Assembly (NCBI GenBank): GCA_002099365.1 | Contig: MSED01000001.1 | Coordinates: 496,001-560,000 of the forward strand | Direction: 5' to 3' | Length of the DNA: 64,000 nt | Origin: Phialophora verrucosa | Lineage: Eukaryota; Ascomycota; Eurotiomycetes; Chaetothyriales; Herpotrichiellaceae | In this document: positions 33,101-42,627 of the stretch, piece by piece | Numbering within the stretch: the first letter of the stretch is position 1 | Layout of the letters: each line of letters begins with the position of its first letter | Notes under the pieces: generated by a model | Told to the model about the DNA's origin: nothing | What the model saw: only the letters and a program-made list of their open reading frames with translations | The model's database searches: none | Position numbers and translations under genes: made by a program

Positions 33101-35182
33101 TCAAACAATGATTACTTCCGACATCTCTGTTTTGTGGAAGAGCAAGTCCTCGTCGAAATACAACCACCCCACCCGAGTAAAGGTATCGCTGTCCTCGCCT
33201 TTTCGCATGAGAATCAAACCGTGGTTAGCCGATATCGCGAGGCCGGTAACCGCCAGCGAGGCAGGCATACTATCGTCAAGCGCGTCGGCAATTCCAACAC
33301 CCACTTCAGCGCCTCCTTCGTGCTCAGAGTATCGTTCCTTGATTCTGTGCCACCATATCTGTCTGGTCCGGGCTCGAAGTCTGAGATCTGCGCTGTCGAC
33401 TTCGCCGTACGGTGCCCAAGCATGGAGAGGGACCACCGTGCAGTCTAGCACCTCGAAATCGACAGCCTCGACTTGACCATTTTTCGTCATAATTTCACCG
33501 TCAATTGAAGCCCACGACCAAGACGGCGCCCGATACCCTGTCGGTCGTTTGCGCGGTCTCCCTCCTTGGTAAGCGAGTTCCGCCTCCAGAGCAACTCTGT
33601 AGGAAGCTGTGACCTCCAGAGCCCCGAGCAGTACACATCGTTTGTGATTCTGGCGTATTGCTCCGCTAGACCGCCTATGGCGCGGAGCTTGTCCCTTGGT
33701 GCTGTGAGACGACGCTTGGTGTATTCGCTCACTAGGATGCGCCAGGACGAGTATCCCGACTCGGTGGGGACGTTGTTGCGGGAAGGGTGGGGGATTTCAG
33801 CGCGCATCTCGAGCGGGAGTCGGTATCGTGCGGCGTCGTAATCCATGAAATTCTCTTGGGCTCCGCCATCGCTGTATTGTCGCGAGTCGCACAGCCAGCG
33901 GAGATGGGTGGATGAGTAGAGCAGAACCCGGGGAGAGAGGACCTTCTCTTCCAATGTCCATGCCCGGGCCTCGATTGGATGATCGGTGTCGCTGTACAAT
34001 AGATGAGGCTCTCCAGCGTCCTGGTACAGGGACACAGTCCCTTCTGCGTTGTTGGGACAAGTTATCGGGATAGACACGGAAGGCAGGGGCAGCGGGCGCT
34101 GATGAAGAAACCCCGCGAACACCGTTTCAGCCGTGGCCGCGCTGATGGTGACAAAGGCGTGCCGAAAGATCAGCCGCATCCTCGATATTTCGGTTCTCTT
34201 GTCGAGTTCAGAATCCTGGACAATACACAAGGAGTCGACCCAGAGATATCGCAGGCCGAGATTCCTAGTTACGGTAGTGGCATCCTTGATGGTTTGTGGT
34301 AGTTGCTCCGTTGGGATTTCGCGGCTATAGGTTAGAAGGCGAGCTTGCTGCAGCGAGTCGGGCTGGTCGCCGCCCCAGCAGTAACTCAGTGCTACATACT
34401 GTCCCTTCAGGCCATTTGTCACGAGGAGCCTTGGATTCTCCTGCGACCCTGGGACCCCGACGTCAACGACCCGCGTAGGCAGCGTAGGCGTCTCGAGTTT
34501 CGGACAGTCTGGATGCGACGTACAACATTCGTCAATCCACCCACGAGCTCGTTGAAATGCTGAAGGCGAAGCCACGGCGGGATTGACGGGCCGGGTCTTG
34601 AACAGCGTGGCCGCGGGATTTTCTGCATTTTTGATCCTCTGTTAGCAGCATCATTGCCACTGCGCCGATCCTTCATGTGCACAGACCTGCATGGGCGTAC
34701 ATCCAGAAATCATAAATCGACTGGTGCTGTTGCTGCTGCTGTTGGCCATCGGTGTCGGTGTCTGACCAGGTTTCCCAGACACGGAAAAGATCCAAGTTCC
34801 CGGGATCGCTCTGAGGATTCGTGTTGAGCAATTGGTATCTGATTGTCAGGGTGTTTACGGTGCCGTGGAGACGCAGCGTGTGCATTGCAATCGTGCATAG
34901 CGGACACCCTGCCAGGGCCGATTCAGCGAGGACATCCCTGGTGAGCTCGAACGAGATTTCAGAAGGCTCTTTTGTCCCCGTCCTGATGGCTTCGTGATCA
35001 TACTTCTCGATGGGCCATGTGCGCAATCGATGCGCGCAGGCTTGACAGACCGGAGCGTTGCGGGACCAGGTTGGGAACGCCTTGAATGCATCCCATATTG
35101 CTTGTCGGAGAGCCATGCCGGGGGACTTGTCACATTGGGGGTGAATAGGTGTGGAGGCTGGCCTTGTTTGCCGGTTGGTCAT
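33101..35182 (-). CDS. HET-domain (heterokaryon incompatibility-type) gene with apparent frameshift
   Basis: Exon 1 is 34683..35182 (ATG 35182); the most consistent intron is 34637..34682 (GTGCAC...CAGAG), although its acceptor is close to the GCTAAC motif. The second exon carries the HET domain: YVALSYCWGG, LRYLWVDSLCIVQD and ARAWTLEEKVLSPRVLLYS, the three classic blocks. That frame ends at 33487. The conserved YRAPSWSWASIDG block that normally follows is present at about 33507-33545 but in another frame, which runs on to a stop at 33101. The shift lies between about 33571 and 33590 and no intron explains it. HET domains act in fungal allorecognition and cell death. This copy is probably broken, unless the base sequence is in error. 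Exon 1 has CxxC and CPLC pairs and a Gln run. Confidence 0.8.
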
Positions 35183-35587
35183 TCATTGCGCACGGACGGC
35201 TCTGTCTCTGGTGAGGCGGAGCAAGACAGCCTGGCTCAGCAGCTTAAGTTCCTGTAACAGCAGCGGCCATCGACATAGCACAACTGAGATGCTGCCGTCG
35301 GGTGGAGGGCGGAATGCGTACTTGGAGGCACCGAGGGTCATAAGTGTCTCAAGACGGGCTGAGAAAGGCTGAACTAGGCTTTGTTCGGAACCAATCAACA
35401 CCACGTCACATCACATCACATGGCATGCTTCGGAGGCCTTGCTTTGTCTTCTGCGAGTTACCCGTTGCTTTCATCAGGGGGTCACCGACTCTAGAGAAAT
35501 AGACATCGACCTCTCCGTCGATTCATGCAGCCTTCGAGATGATGACCCTGCAATAGCACACACGGCGCACCGTCCACTCTCATCACC
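35183..35587. promoter_or_regulatory. Divergent region between the HET gene and the PQ-loop gene
   Basis: 404 bp with a short CACAT triplication at about 35406-35420 (ACGTCACATCACATCACAT). No TATA box is recognised. Confidence 0.4.
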
Positions 35588-36684
35588 ATGGATGCGCATT
35601 GTGAGGAAATCGCCCGCGTCAGCTACACGAACTTCGGGCTCTCACTGTTGGTCCCTGCCCTGCGCCATCTAACCTGCCGTCTGGTAGCCGTGACTGTATG
35701 GCTGACTCTTATAATTCAGTCTCATCCTCATTGGCATCCTGCTCTCCTACCTTCCGCAACATGTTCGGATCATCCGCCTGCGCTCCTCCTATGGCCTATC
35801 ACCGTACTTCGTCCTGCTAGGCACCACGAGCGGAACCTGCGCCTTTGCAAACATCCTTGTGCTGCCGCGCTCGAGGGCAGACATCGCATGTTGTCGCGAG
35901 GTGGATGAGTTTGCGTGTCTCGCGGGACTTCTGGGCATCGCGCAGGTCGGCGTGCAATGGTCGTGCTTTGGAGTCATGTGAGTTGAGCAAGCCTTATCCC
36001 CAGGCCTTACCCCCAGGAATTGCACTGACGCAGGAATGTACAATAAGTCTCCTCCTGTTCCTCATCTTCTTCCCTCGCGGCGAAGTTCCTGCCCCTGCGC
36101 TCGACTCCGACGATGACACGCCCGTAACGGACACGCCGGTGGCGCTGGCGAAACCAAAAGACTCGCACCCACTCGCGCCGTCGTACCGCACCGCGCTCGT
36201 CGTCGTGGCCGTCTGCGTGCTGCATGCCGCTCTCACTGCGATATTGAGCTTCTTCTTCATCTACGCGGCGCCGCAGCACGCGCAATCGTGGGCCAATTTC
36301 TTGGGTGTCTTCTCGACCGTGCTCGCCAGCATCCAGTATTTCCCGCAGATCTACACAACGTACCAGCTGAAGAGGGTCGGTAGCCTCAGCATCCCCATGA
36401 TGTGCATCCAGACGCCTGGTAGCTTCGTGTGGGCGGGATCACTTGCCGCGCGGCTGGGGCCCGAGGGTTGGTCCGCCTGGGGTGTGTATCTTGTGACGGG
36501 ATGTTTGCAGGGTTGTCTGCTCGTCATGGGGAGTTATTTCGAAATCACCCGGCGGAGGAAGGAGAGGGAAGAATTGAGAAGACGCATCGAGTATAATACG
36601 AGTGTTGAGGCGATAGGAGACCCTGCGGAGGAAGAGCAGGACCAGGACGCCTCAGAGCACACGCCGCTCCTTAGAACCGATTGA
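35588..36684 (+). CDS. PQ-loop repeat membrane protein
   Basis: Three exons: 35588..35646, 35720..35977 and 36048..36684, giving 317 residues. The first donor is GTTGGT (branch CTGAC, acceptor TTCAG); the second intron is GTGAGT ... CTGAC ... AATAAG. These choices restore LILIGILLSYLPQHVRIIR and GVILLLFLIFFPRGE. Two PQ motifs are visible, YLPQHVRI and QYFPQIYTTYQLKRVGSLS, within seven likely membrane segments, with a polar loop (LDSDDDTPVTDTP) in the middle. PQ-loop proteins (cystinosin, yeast Ypq-type and SWEET relatives) carry small solutes across vacuolar or other membranes; this fungal subgroup has no assigned substrate that I know. The acidic cytosolic tail ends EHTPLLRTD, a dileucine-like signal fitting vacuolar or endosomal sorting. 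Convergent with the HAD gene. Confidence 0.85.
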
Positions 36685-36894
36685 GTCTAGGTTTGACATC
36701 TGCGACAATCGTGAGTCCCAGTTGGAAACCCTACGCTACGTTCTTTCTGTCTCTGCCTCTGCCTCTGCCTGTCCTATGCTTGTGCTTGTCTTGGCGGCTT
36801 CAAGGTCATTCTCAATGTAGGAAATCCCATGCTGTGTGCTTTGGAAGCTCCTCTAGATGCAGACAAATTCCACGCGTATTTTTTGGATTCCCCA

Positions 36895-38022
36895 TCACAA
36901 GCTCGTCTTGGGAAGATACGCCGACATGGGCTCCTCGGCAGCGTGCCTCTTCCCGTCCGCCAGCGCGGTCATCTCTTCTAGCTCTTTATCTGTTGTGCCG
37001 TCGACCGCAGACTGGCCGTTCTCCGAGGTATACCGCGCGTCACTGACTTCGATGCCATACTTTGAATAGTCGAACACTTCCAGCGTGGGAAGCAACTCAG
37101 CCCACCCGTCCATCATCTCGCCGGGCTGCCCCGGACTTCCCGCCAGGGGGATCCCCTCGGTGTGATCTAAATCGTCCTCTTTGTGCTCGCCCGTCCGGCC
37201 GGCCAGCACCTCCTCCTCCCGCCCGGCATACACCTCCAACAGGCCTGGGTGGGCGACCCACACGACCCGCATGCCGGCCCTCCGTGCGGCCTCCACCCCA
37301 GGCACACTGTCCTCGAAGACGAGACATTCCTCGGGCGCGATGGGCCTCTCGCCCTCGCCCTCCGCAGCCACTGTCTCGTTCACGGCCTGCAGCGCGAGGA
37401 GGTATATGTCCGGCAAAGGCTTGCCCCGGCCCTTGGGTATGCGGGGGTCGTCACCCACGATGATATGCCGCTGGGGGAACGTGGCAAACAGATCCTTCAT
37501 GCCCGCGGTCTTGATCTCGTAGTTCTTGCGGTGCGAACTCGTCGCCAGCGCGATGTGCACTTTCCGCCCTCCCCGCCCTCCGCCGGGCGAGGCCAGGCCG
37601 GCGGTCGCCGAGCTCTTCGTGTGCGCGCTCTTCAGTTTCTCCAGCAGCGTCTCCACGCCGGGGAGGGGCTTGCAGTGCCGGAACATGTCGGCCTGGAGCT
37701 CGGCCTGGCGCTTGAGGAACTCTTCCCGCGAGATGGGCAGCTTGGCCCACTGGTGGAAGATCTTCCCTGCCGCGGGGCCGGGGCGGCCTTGCAGCTGCGC
37801 CTTGATCGACCAGGGGAGATCGGGCCGGTTGTTCTCGCGCAGGATCGTGTTGGTGACGTGCGTGTAGGCGTCCTCGCTGTCGATGAGGAGGCCGTCCATG
37901 TCGAAGATGCAGGCCCGGACGGGGGGAAAGCTGTGCGGGCGCGAGGGGGAGGCGTCAGTAAGAGGCACCACACGAAGAGGGAACAGAGACATGGCACTAT
38001 GTACTCACTTGCGGCTCTGCAT
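36895..38022 (-). CDS. HAD-superfamily hydrolase, pseudouridine-5'-phosphatase-like
   Basis: Two exons on the minus strand: a 14-nt first exon 38009..38022 (ATGCAGAGCCGCAA) and 36895..37930, giving 349 residues. The intron is GTGAGT ... ACTGACG ... GCACAG, and joining gives MQSRNFPPVRACIFDMDGLL, a better start than the in-frame ATG at 37992, which would lie inside the intron. Motif I is FDMDGLLIDSE (Asp15, Asp17), motif II is LATSS, motif III Lys is in IPKGRGKPLPDIY and motif IV is VFEDSVPGVEAA. The helical cap between I and II matches the class of HDHD1/Gpp-like phosphatases. The enzyme would dephosphorylate a small sugar or nucleotide phosphate in the cytosol. The C-terminal 90 residues are a polar extension. 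A Gly/Arg-rich insertion (SPGGGRGGRK) precedes motif II. Confidence 0.88.
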
Positions 38023-38601
38023 GGTGAGACCGTCTTCTTGGCCCATTGTTTGTTGCTGTCCCCTGACCGGGCACCGGGAAGCTACTCGCACAAAAATGTA
38101 CGGCGTCGAATGTCTCGAAATGAGTGACTAGGAATGTAGCTGAGTGTACGGCCGGCAAAGAAAGAAATCTAATGTCGATGCTAAAGGCAGCGGGAGCGAG
38201 AGTGAGACCTCGGGGTCAACAGGGAGAGATCAAGAAATCATCAATGTGCCCTGCATTGGTCGGTTCCGCGAGGGGCCACGAGAAATCCAGCCCTCGTCAC
38301 TGGCCGCTGCAACCCTGCATGAACCACGTTGTTACTCTTACTCGTAGAATACGAGAAACGACCAAAAATCTTGGTTTGTTCGTCTACCGGGATCTGGTAA
38401 CTTAGGTTCATGGTGGGGTCGATGCGGCAAGGTTTAGCCGAGCTGAACACGAGGCTACGACGTCATACGCGGTGCCTCGAGCTCAGCCTTGCCCGACCGC
38501 GCACCCACTCAGCCTTGTCGGTCTTGTTTTGCACTCCAAGCGCACCGCTCAATCGGACAACTGACTAGCATCACATAGCGTTCGACTCAAGCTGTGCAAT
38601 C
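38023..38601. promoter_or_regulatory. Divergent region between HAD and TTC1-like genes
   Basis: 579 bp between start codons. ORFs here are short and without support. No clear core element is recognised. Confidence 0.4.
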
Positions 38602-39744
38602 ATGTCGTTCAAGTCCGACGGTCCCAAAACCCGCCCCGAGCGCGTGAAGCCACCGGCAGCCCCGCCGCCGACACCGCCAATATGGTCGACAAAGGCGCCG
38701 TCTCGACGCTCCTCGACTTCGTCAACCTCCTCGACCCGATCCTTCCACTCGGCCCTCTCAGGCCGGTTCTCCCCAACCTCGGAGACGCGCATGGTTTCTG
38801 CGTCCAACGAGCTGAAAGCCCAGGCAAACACGTTGTTCGCCCGCGCGGATTACGTCTCCGCTATCTCGACGTACGATCGGGCGATGGCCGAGTTACCCCG
38901 CTACCTGGACTACGAGATGGCCGTCCTACAGAGTAACATTGCAGCATGCCATTTGAAACTCGAGCAATGGAAGGACGCCGTCGAGGCGTGCGAGGCCGGG
39001 CTGGAGGGGCTGGAGCGGGAGATGCCGACGAAGAGGAAGGCGAAGGCGAAGAGTAAAGCCACGGGCAAGAGCAGGAGCAAAACGAAGGAGAAGCCGAAGG
39101 AGAGAGCCGGGCCCGGGAGCGACATGAGGGCGAAAGTAAACTCGGACACGGAATCAGAATCGGACGCGGAGGCCGAATCGGAGATGTTGGATGAGCCAAA
39201 TAAGGATGACACGGTCGTCGAACTCCCCTCCTCCCTCGACGAAGAGGACGAGGCCAAAACCCTCGCGGCGCTATCCCTCTCGGACGCTCGCCGCGCGGAC
39301 ATCACCCGGATCCGCGTGAAACTGCTGCTCCGCCGTGCACGCTCGAGGAGTAAAATGCCGGAGGTGTCGACGTTCGCGTCGTTCGCCTCCCCCGGCGCTC
39401 CCCCAAATTCGGATCCCGCCTCGTCGAAGACATCGAGTGGCACGTCGTCGACGTGGTCGACCCTCTCGGCCGCCCTGGAAGACTACACCCTCCTGCACAC
39501 CACCCCCGCGTACTGGGCCGCTCTGCCGCCTAGCGATCGCAAAACCGTGCAGGTTGCACTGGTCGACTTGCCGCCGCGGATCGAGGCCGCGAAACAGCGC
39601 GAAGTAAGTGAGATGATGGGCAAACTTAAGGATCTGGGGAATACGGTCCTCAAGCCGTTCGGGTTGAGCACGGATATGTTCAAGGTGAATCAAGGGGAGG
39701 GAGGGGGATATAGTTTGAGTTTTGACGGCGGGGCAAAGGGGTAG
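38602..39744 (+). CDS. TTC1-like tetratricopeptide repeat protein
   Basis: Single exon, 380 residues. Residues 1-65 are Pro/Ser-rich and disordered. A TPR block begins near 70 (NELKAQANTLFARADYVSAISTYDRAM; NIAACHLKLEQWKDAVEACEAGL). It is interrupted by a long Lys/Glu-rich insertion of about 110 residues (KRKAKAKSKATGKSRSK; DTESESDAEAESEMLDEP), and TPR sequence resumes at about 230 (ADITRIRVKLLLRRARSR; ALEDYTLL). The C-terminus MGKLKDLGNTVLKPFGLSTD ... VNQGEGGGYSLSF is the signature of TTC1, an Hsp70/Hsp90 co-chaperone in animals. The charged insertion inside the TPR array is the unusual part. A cytosolic chaperone-linked role is inferred. Divergent from the HAD gene. Confidence 0.85.
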   Translation: MSFKSDGPKTRPERVKPPAAPPPTPPIWSTKAPSRRSSTSSTSSTRSFHSALSGRFSPTSETRMVSASNELKAQANTLFARADYVSAISTYDRAMAELPRYLDYEMAVLQSNIAACHLKLEQWKDAVEACEAGLEGLEREMPTKRKAKAKSKATGKSRSKTKEKPKERAGPGSDMRAKVNSDTESESDAEAESEMLDEPNKDDTVVELPSSLDEEDEAKTLAALSLSDARRADITRIRVKLLLRRARSRSKMPEVSTFASFASPGAPPNSDPASSKTSSGTSSTWSTLSAALEDYTLLHTTPAYWAALPPSDRKTVQVALVDLPPRIEAAKQREVSEMMGKLKDLGNTVLKPFGLSTDMFKVNQGEGGGYSLSFDGGAKG

Positions 39745-40104
39745 GCGGCATAGGACAGAAGCATCTCCAGTTGATGGCGGAATGGCTGGAGCTGTTGCAG
39801 GATTCTTCGATGAGGTATCATTCCGCATCCTACAATTCTTGGGTTGAAATCCCCGAAATGGATGAAGCACGTTGAAGTGTGTCCCACGAGACTCGTCCTC
39901 ACCCGAGTCACCGATCGCTGCTCGCTACGTCTGTTGCTCTAGAAGAGATATTACAGCGTGCAGGCCGCCGCGCAGTCTATATGTTGACCACCGGATCGAC
40001 CTGGCAGCCGGCTGGGGATTTTCTCCCACGCAGTCCAAGAAGATTTGAATTCATTCCAATACAATTTCTGCTTATTCTCCGTCCGAGACCCAGCAATTCC
40101 ACCT

Positions 40105-40623
40105 ATGGATTTCTCGTGCAGGCTTGCACCAGAACAGTCCGATACCGCTGTCCCTAGTATTGGGCGGCAGCACCAGAGCTTCAGCGCTGCAACCAGGGAT
40201 TCACTCAGGCCTACCAATCTCAGACCGTGTGCATCGTTTCGGCTTCAAGCCGGCGACGATATCCCTGCTTTCATGCTAGAGAAACTGGCAAAGAGAAGCG
40301 GGGTTAGAGATGGTCTGCAGCTTCAGTGTCTGAGGACGTTCATGGCCAACAACAGAATGGACTGTGGAGAAGAACTACATGGGCCAGTCAAGTCAGAAGG
40401 AGAGGTGGAGGTGTTGCTTGCGAGCTCGCCGAACGGGCCCTGTTTTCTTTTGAAAACGAATTGGTTCTCAAAGCTGTGCAGTTACAGCGTTTACCGCATG
40501 GAGACCACCAGCATGAGAACAATATTTCGAGCAAGAATTAGAAGAATTGCCCATGTTGATACGACGACAGGCGATCTTGAAAACGGACAGCAGTGGTGTG
40601 AGGAGGAAGGAGATCACAAATAA
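40105..40623 (+). CDS. Possible protein of 172 residues, unknown
   Basis: An open frame from ATG 40105 (MDFSCRLAPEQSDTAVPS) to a stop at 40623, with GDDIPAFMLEKLAKRSGVRD and EVEVLLASSPNGPCFLLK. Length is above chance for this GC content, but codon choice is not strongly biased and I recognise no family. It overlaps weaker minus-strand frames and may be noncoding. Confidence 0.3.
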   Translation: MDFSCRLAPEQSDTAVPSIGRQHQSFSAATRDSLRPTNLRPCASFRLQAGDDIPAFMLEKLAKRSGVRDGLQLQCLRTFMANNRMDCGEELHGPVKSEGEVEVLLASSPNGPCFLLKTNWFSKLCSYSVYRMETTSMRTIFRARIRRIAHVDTTTGDLENGQQWCEEEGDHK

Positions 40624-40689
40624 GCATACACGGAGATTGGGGCTGCTTCTGGTTGAAATTGCCCTGGGACTTCCAGTTCCCGACCTCGT

Positions 40690-41226
40690 TCTACACCCCG
40701 GAAAGGGAATCTTGTTTGACAACGACCTTGACCTTGAGGACCCCGAAAGGGCAAGGTCCTAGATATGCGAGCGACCAACAGGAAGGTCAGCGAGAAATGG
40801 GCTAGGACCGGAGTGACGCTGTCGGTTCCTGCCTCCAGCAAGGCATCGCGCTTGATCGGATGGGAACGGTAGAGGTCCAGAGCTTTCAATTGAAGGTCGT
40901 GGAACCGTAGGTGGAGATCGTTTTCCGGAGAAACCTCAGCACTGACTTTCTTAGGCTTTACTTGCACTCCCAGCAACTGACGATAAAAGACCCAGCGCGA
41001 CGAGAAGCGCGGAGAGCTGCACGACAAGGTCAAGCCATACTAGCTCGGCAAGAGGTATTGTTGAACGGCTCACCAATGCAACAGTTGAATGATATCTGAG
41101 CCGCCTCCCACACCGGACCCCAAGCCCTTTCTTTGCCCGGTGTCTCGGAGAAGGTTTCGAGAGCAGTGCCTTGGAACAGCATGTTAGTTCACAAACGTCC
41201 ACACGGTGTATAATTACCGTTGGCAT
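40690..41226 (-). CDS. Possible spliced minus-strand gene, unknown
   Basis: The best coding signal is VKPKKVSAEVSPENDL followed by LRFHDLQLKALDLYRSHPIKR and AGTDSVTPVLAHFSLTFLLV, at about 40775-40980. Upstream a frame from ATG 41226 ends in a GTGAGC donor near 41078. Downstream, a GTCGCT donor and CAAG acceptor would give a short end, VVVKQDSLSGV, stopping near 40696. Intron sizes are awkward (one about 34 nt), so the model is tentative. No domain is recognised. Confidence 0.25.
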
Positions 41227-42627
41227 GACAGGGCCTCTCTTGGGAACAGATAATCCAGGACTCTAGCACACACGAAAGAATATGAAGTTGAGCCCACCAT
41301 TAGGATAAGTCTGGCGTGGTGGTAGATGACAGGTGAAGCGGGACTCAGTCTCCTCCTGCGAAGCGAACAATGGCGTGTTGTACGTACAGTATCCTATGTA
41401 GAGATTCAGAACGCGTCAAAATGTCACATTATCCTCAGTGTTCACCTCTTCCAGCCTGCGGTCCCGAACCATACACGTATCCCACAGTAATACCTCACAT
41501 ACTCAACTTTTGTACTCGGTATCGGACCGCAACGGTGCGAGTGATGGCGCGGGCTCCTTGATTCAGAACTCTGTGATAATGGTTAATAGAAGAACCCAAG
41601 ACGTTTGACAGTGCTCCCAGAGAATTCGAGTTGATTTGTTTCCTTACCTACTTATCGTAATCATGGGCGCGGTTCTGGTATCAATCTCGCCGTGCTAACG
41701 ACGTCAAACTGCGCTGTGTTGTGCCTTGCATTCTACTCACCGGCAACAGGGTGCTCAGGTCATCCGTTCAATCATTAAAGCCATGGAGGTGAGAGCTAGG
41801 ATCTCGATAACAGCGCCAATATATTTGATCGCACAACAACTGTTGCCTATTCGCCGTTCACCGTTCACCGTTCACCGTTGACTGTGAGTATTGTCGGTGG
41901 TGGTGTCGGTGTCGATGTTGTTGCACTACTGACGGGCCGTGGAAACTGCGCAGACTGCGCCCCGAGAAGGCACGTCACGCCTGCTCGTATGTCTGGATCA
42001 TACAGGTTCGATCGCAGGATGGCATTTGAATCTGATCGTTTTTTCATTGTCATTGTCATCATCACCGTCAATCGGGAGCTATCCTGCCTGAGAGCACACT
42101 ATCCTGAAGAGGCTTCAAGTTTCGGTTTGCTCAGCTCAGCAACGCCTGCGCCCTGTTTCGCGCAATCCTGAAATGAAATGAAGAGGAAAACAGTACAATG
42201 CTCCTTGCTGGGCATGGGGTATCTCTGGGGGCATTTCCGTGTCTCATTACACATTTGCCTCCGACCTGACTCCCGTGCATGGTGACTTCCAACCCGCTGT
42301 GTACCCGAACTCCAATGACTGTGAAGAGAAAAGGAAAAAGAGAAGGAAATGAAACATAGGCTGGCTTGACCAGCACTTGAAGTGAATGACTGTACATGTG
42401 AAAAGGCAAAAACGCCCGGTGACATATCCATCTGAGCGTGCGCATGCCTGCATGCGTGATGAAAAGAGTCTCTAGTGTACAAGGCGTTGCGAGTAATGTG
42501 TACACGGCCCTGACTTCCGCGCCGTGAGGTTGAATTTCACGTTGTTGAGAAGTTATTGCTCAGCGCCGTGAGAGAAAAGAGGTGGCAAGACTGATGTTGA
42601 ATCAATGGCCGTGGACTTTGAGATGCT
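41227..42627. other. Intergenic, 1.4 kb
   Basis: No supported gene. A triplicated ACCGTTC-type word lies at about 41850-41880 (TTCACCGTTCACCGTTCACCG). The right end is the 3' flank of the next minus-strand gene. Confidence 0.5.

Noticed and set aside
37183..38127. Plus-strand frame of 314 codons opposite the HAD gene
   Set aside because: Antisense shadow of a GC-rich coding sequence; the minus strand has the HAD motifs.
39335..39870. Frames on both strands within the TTC1-like gene
   Set aside because: Shadows; the main frame has TPR helices and the TTC1 C-terminal signature.
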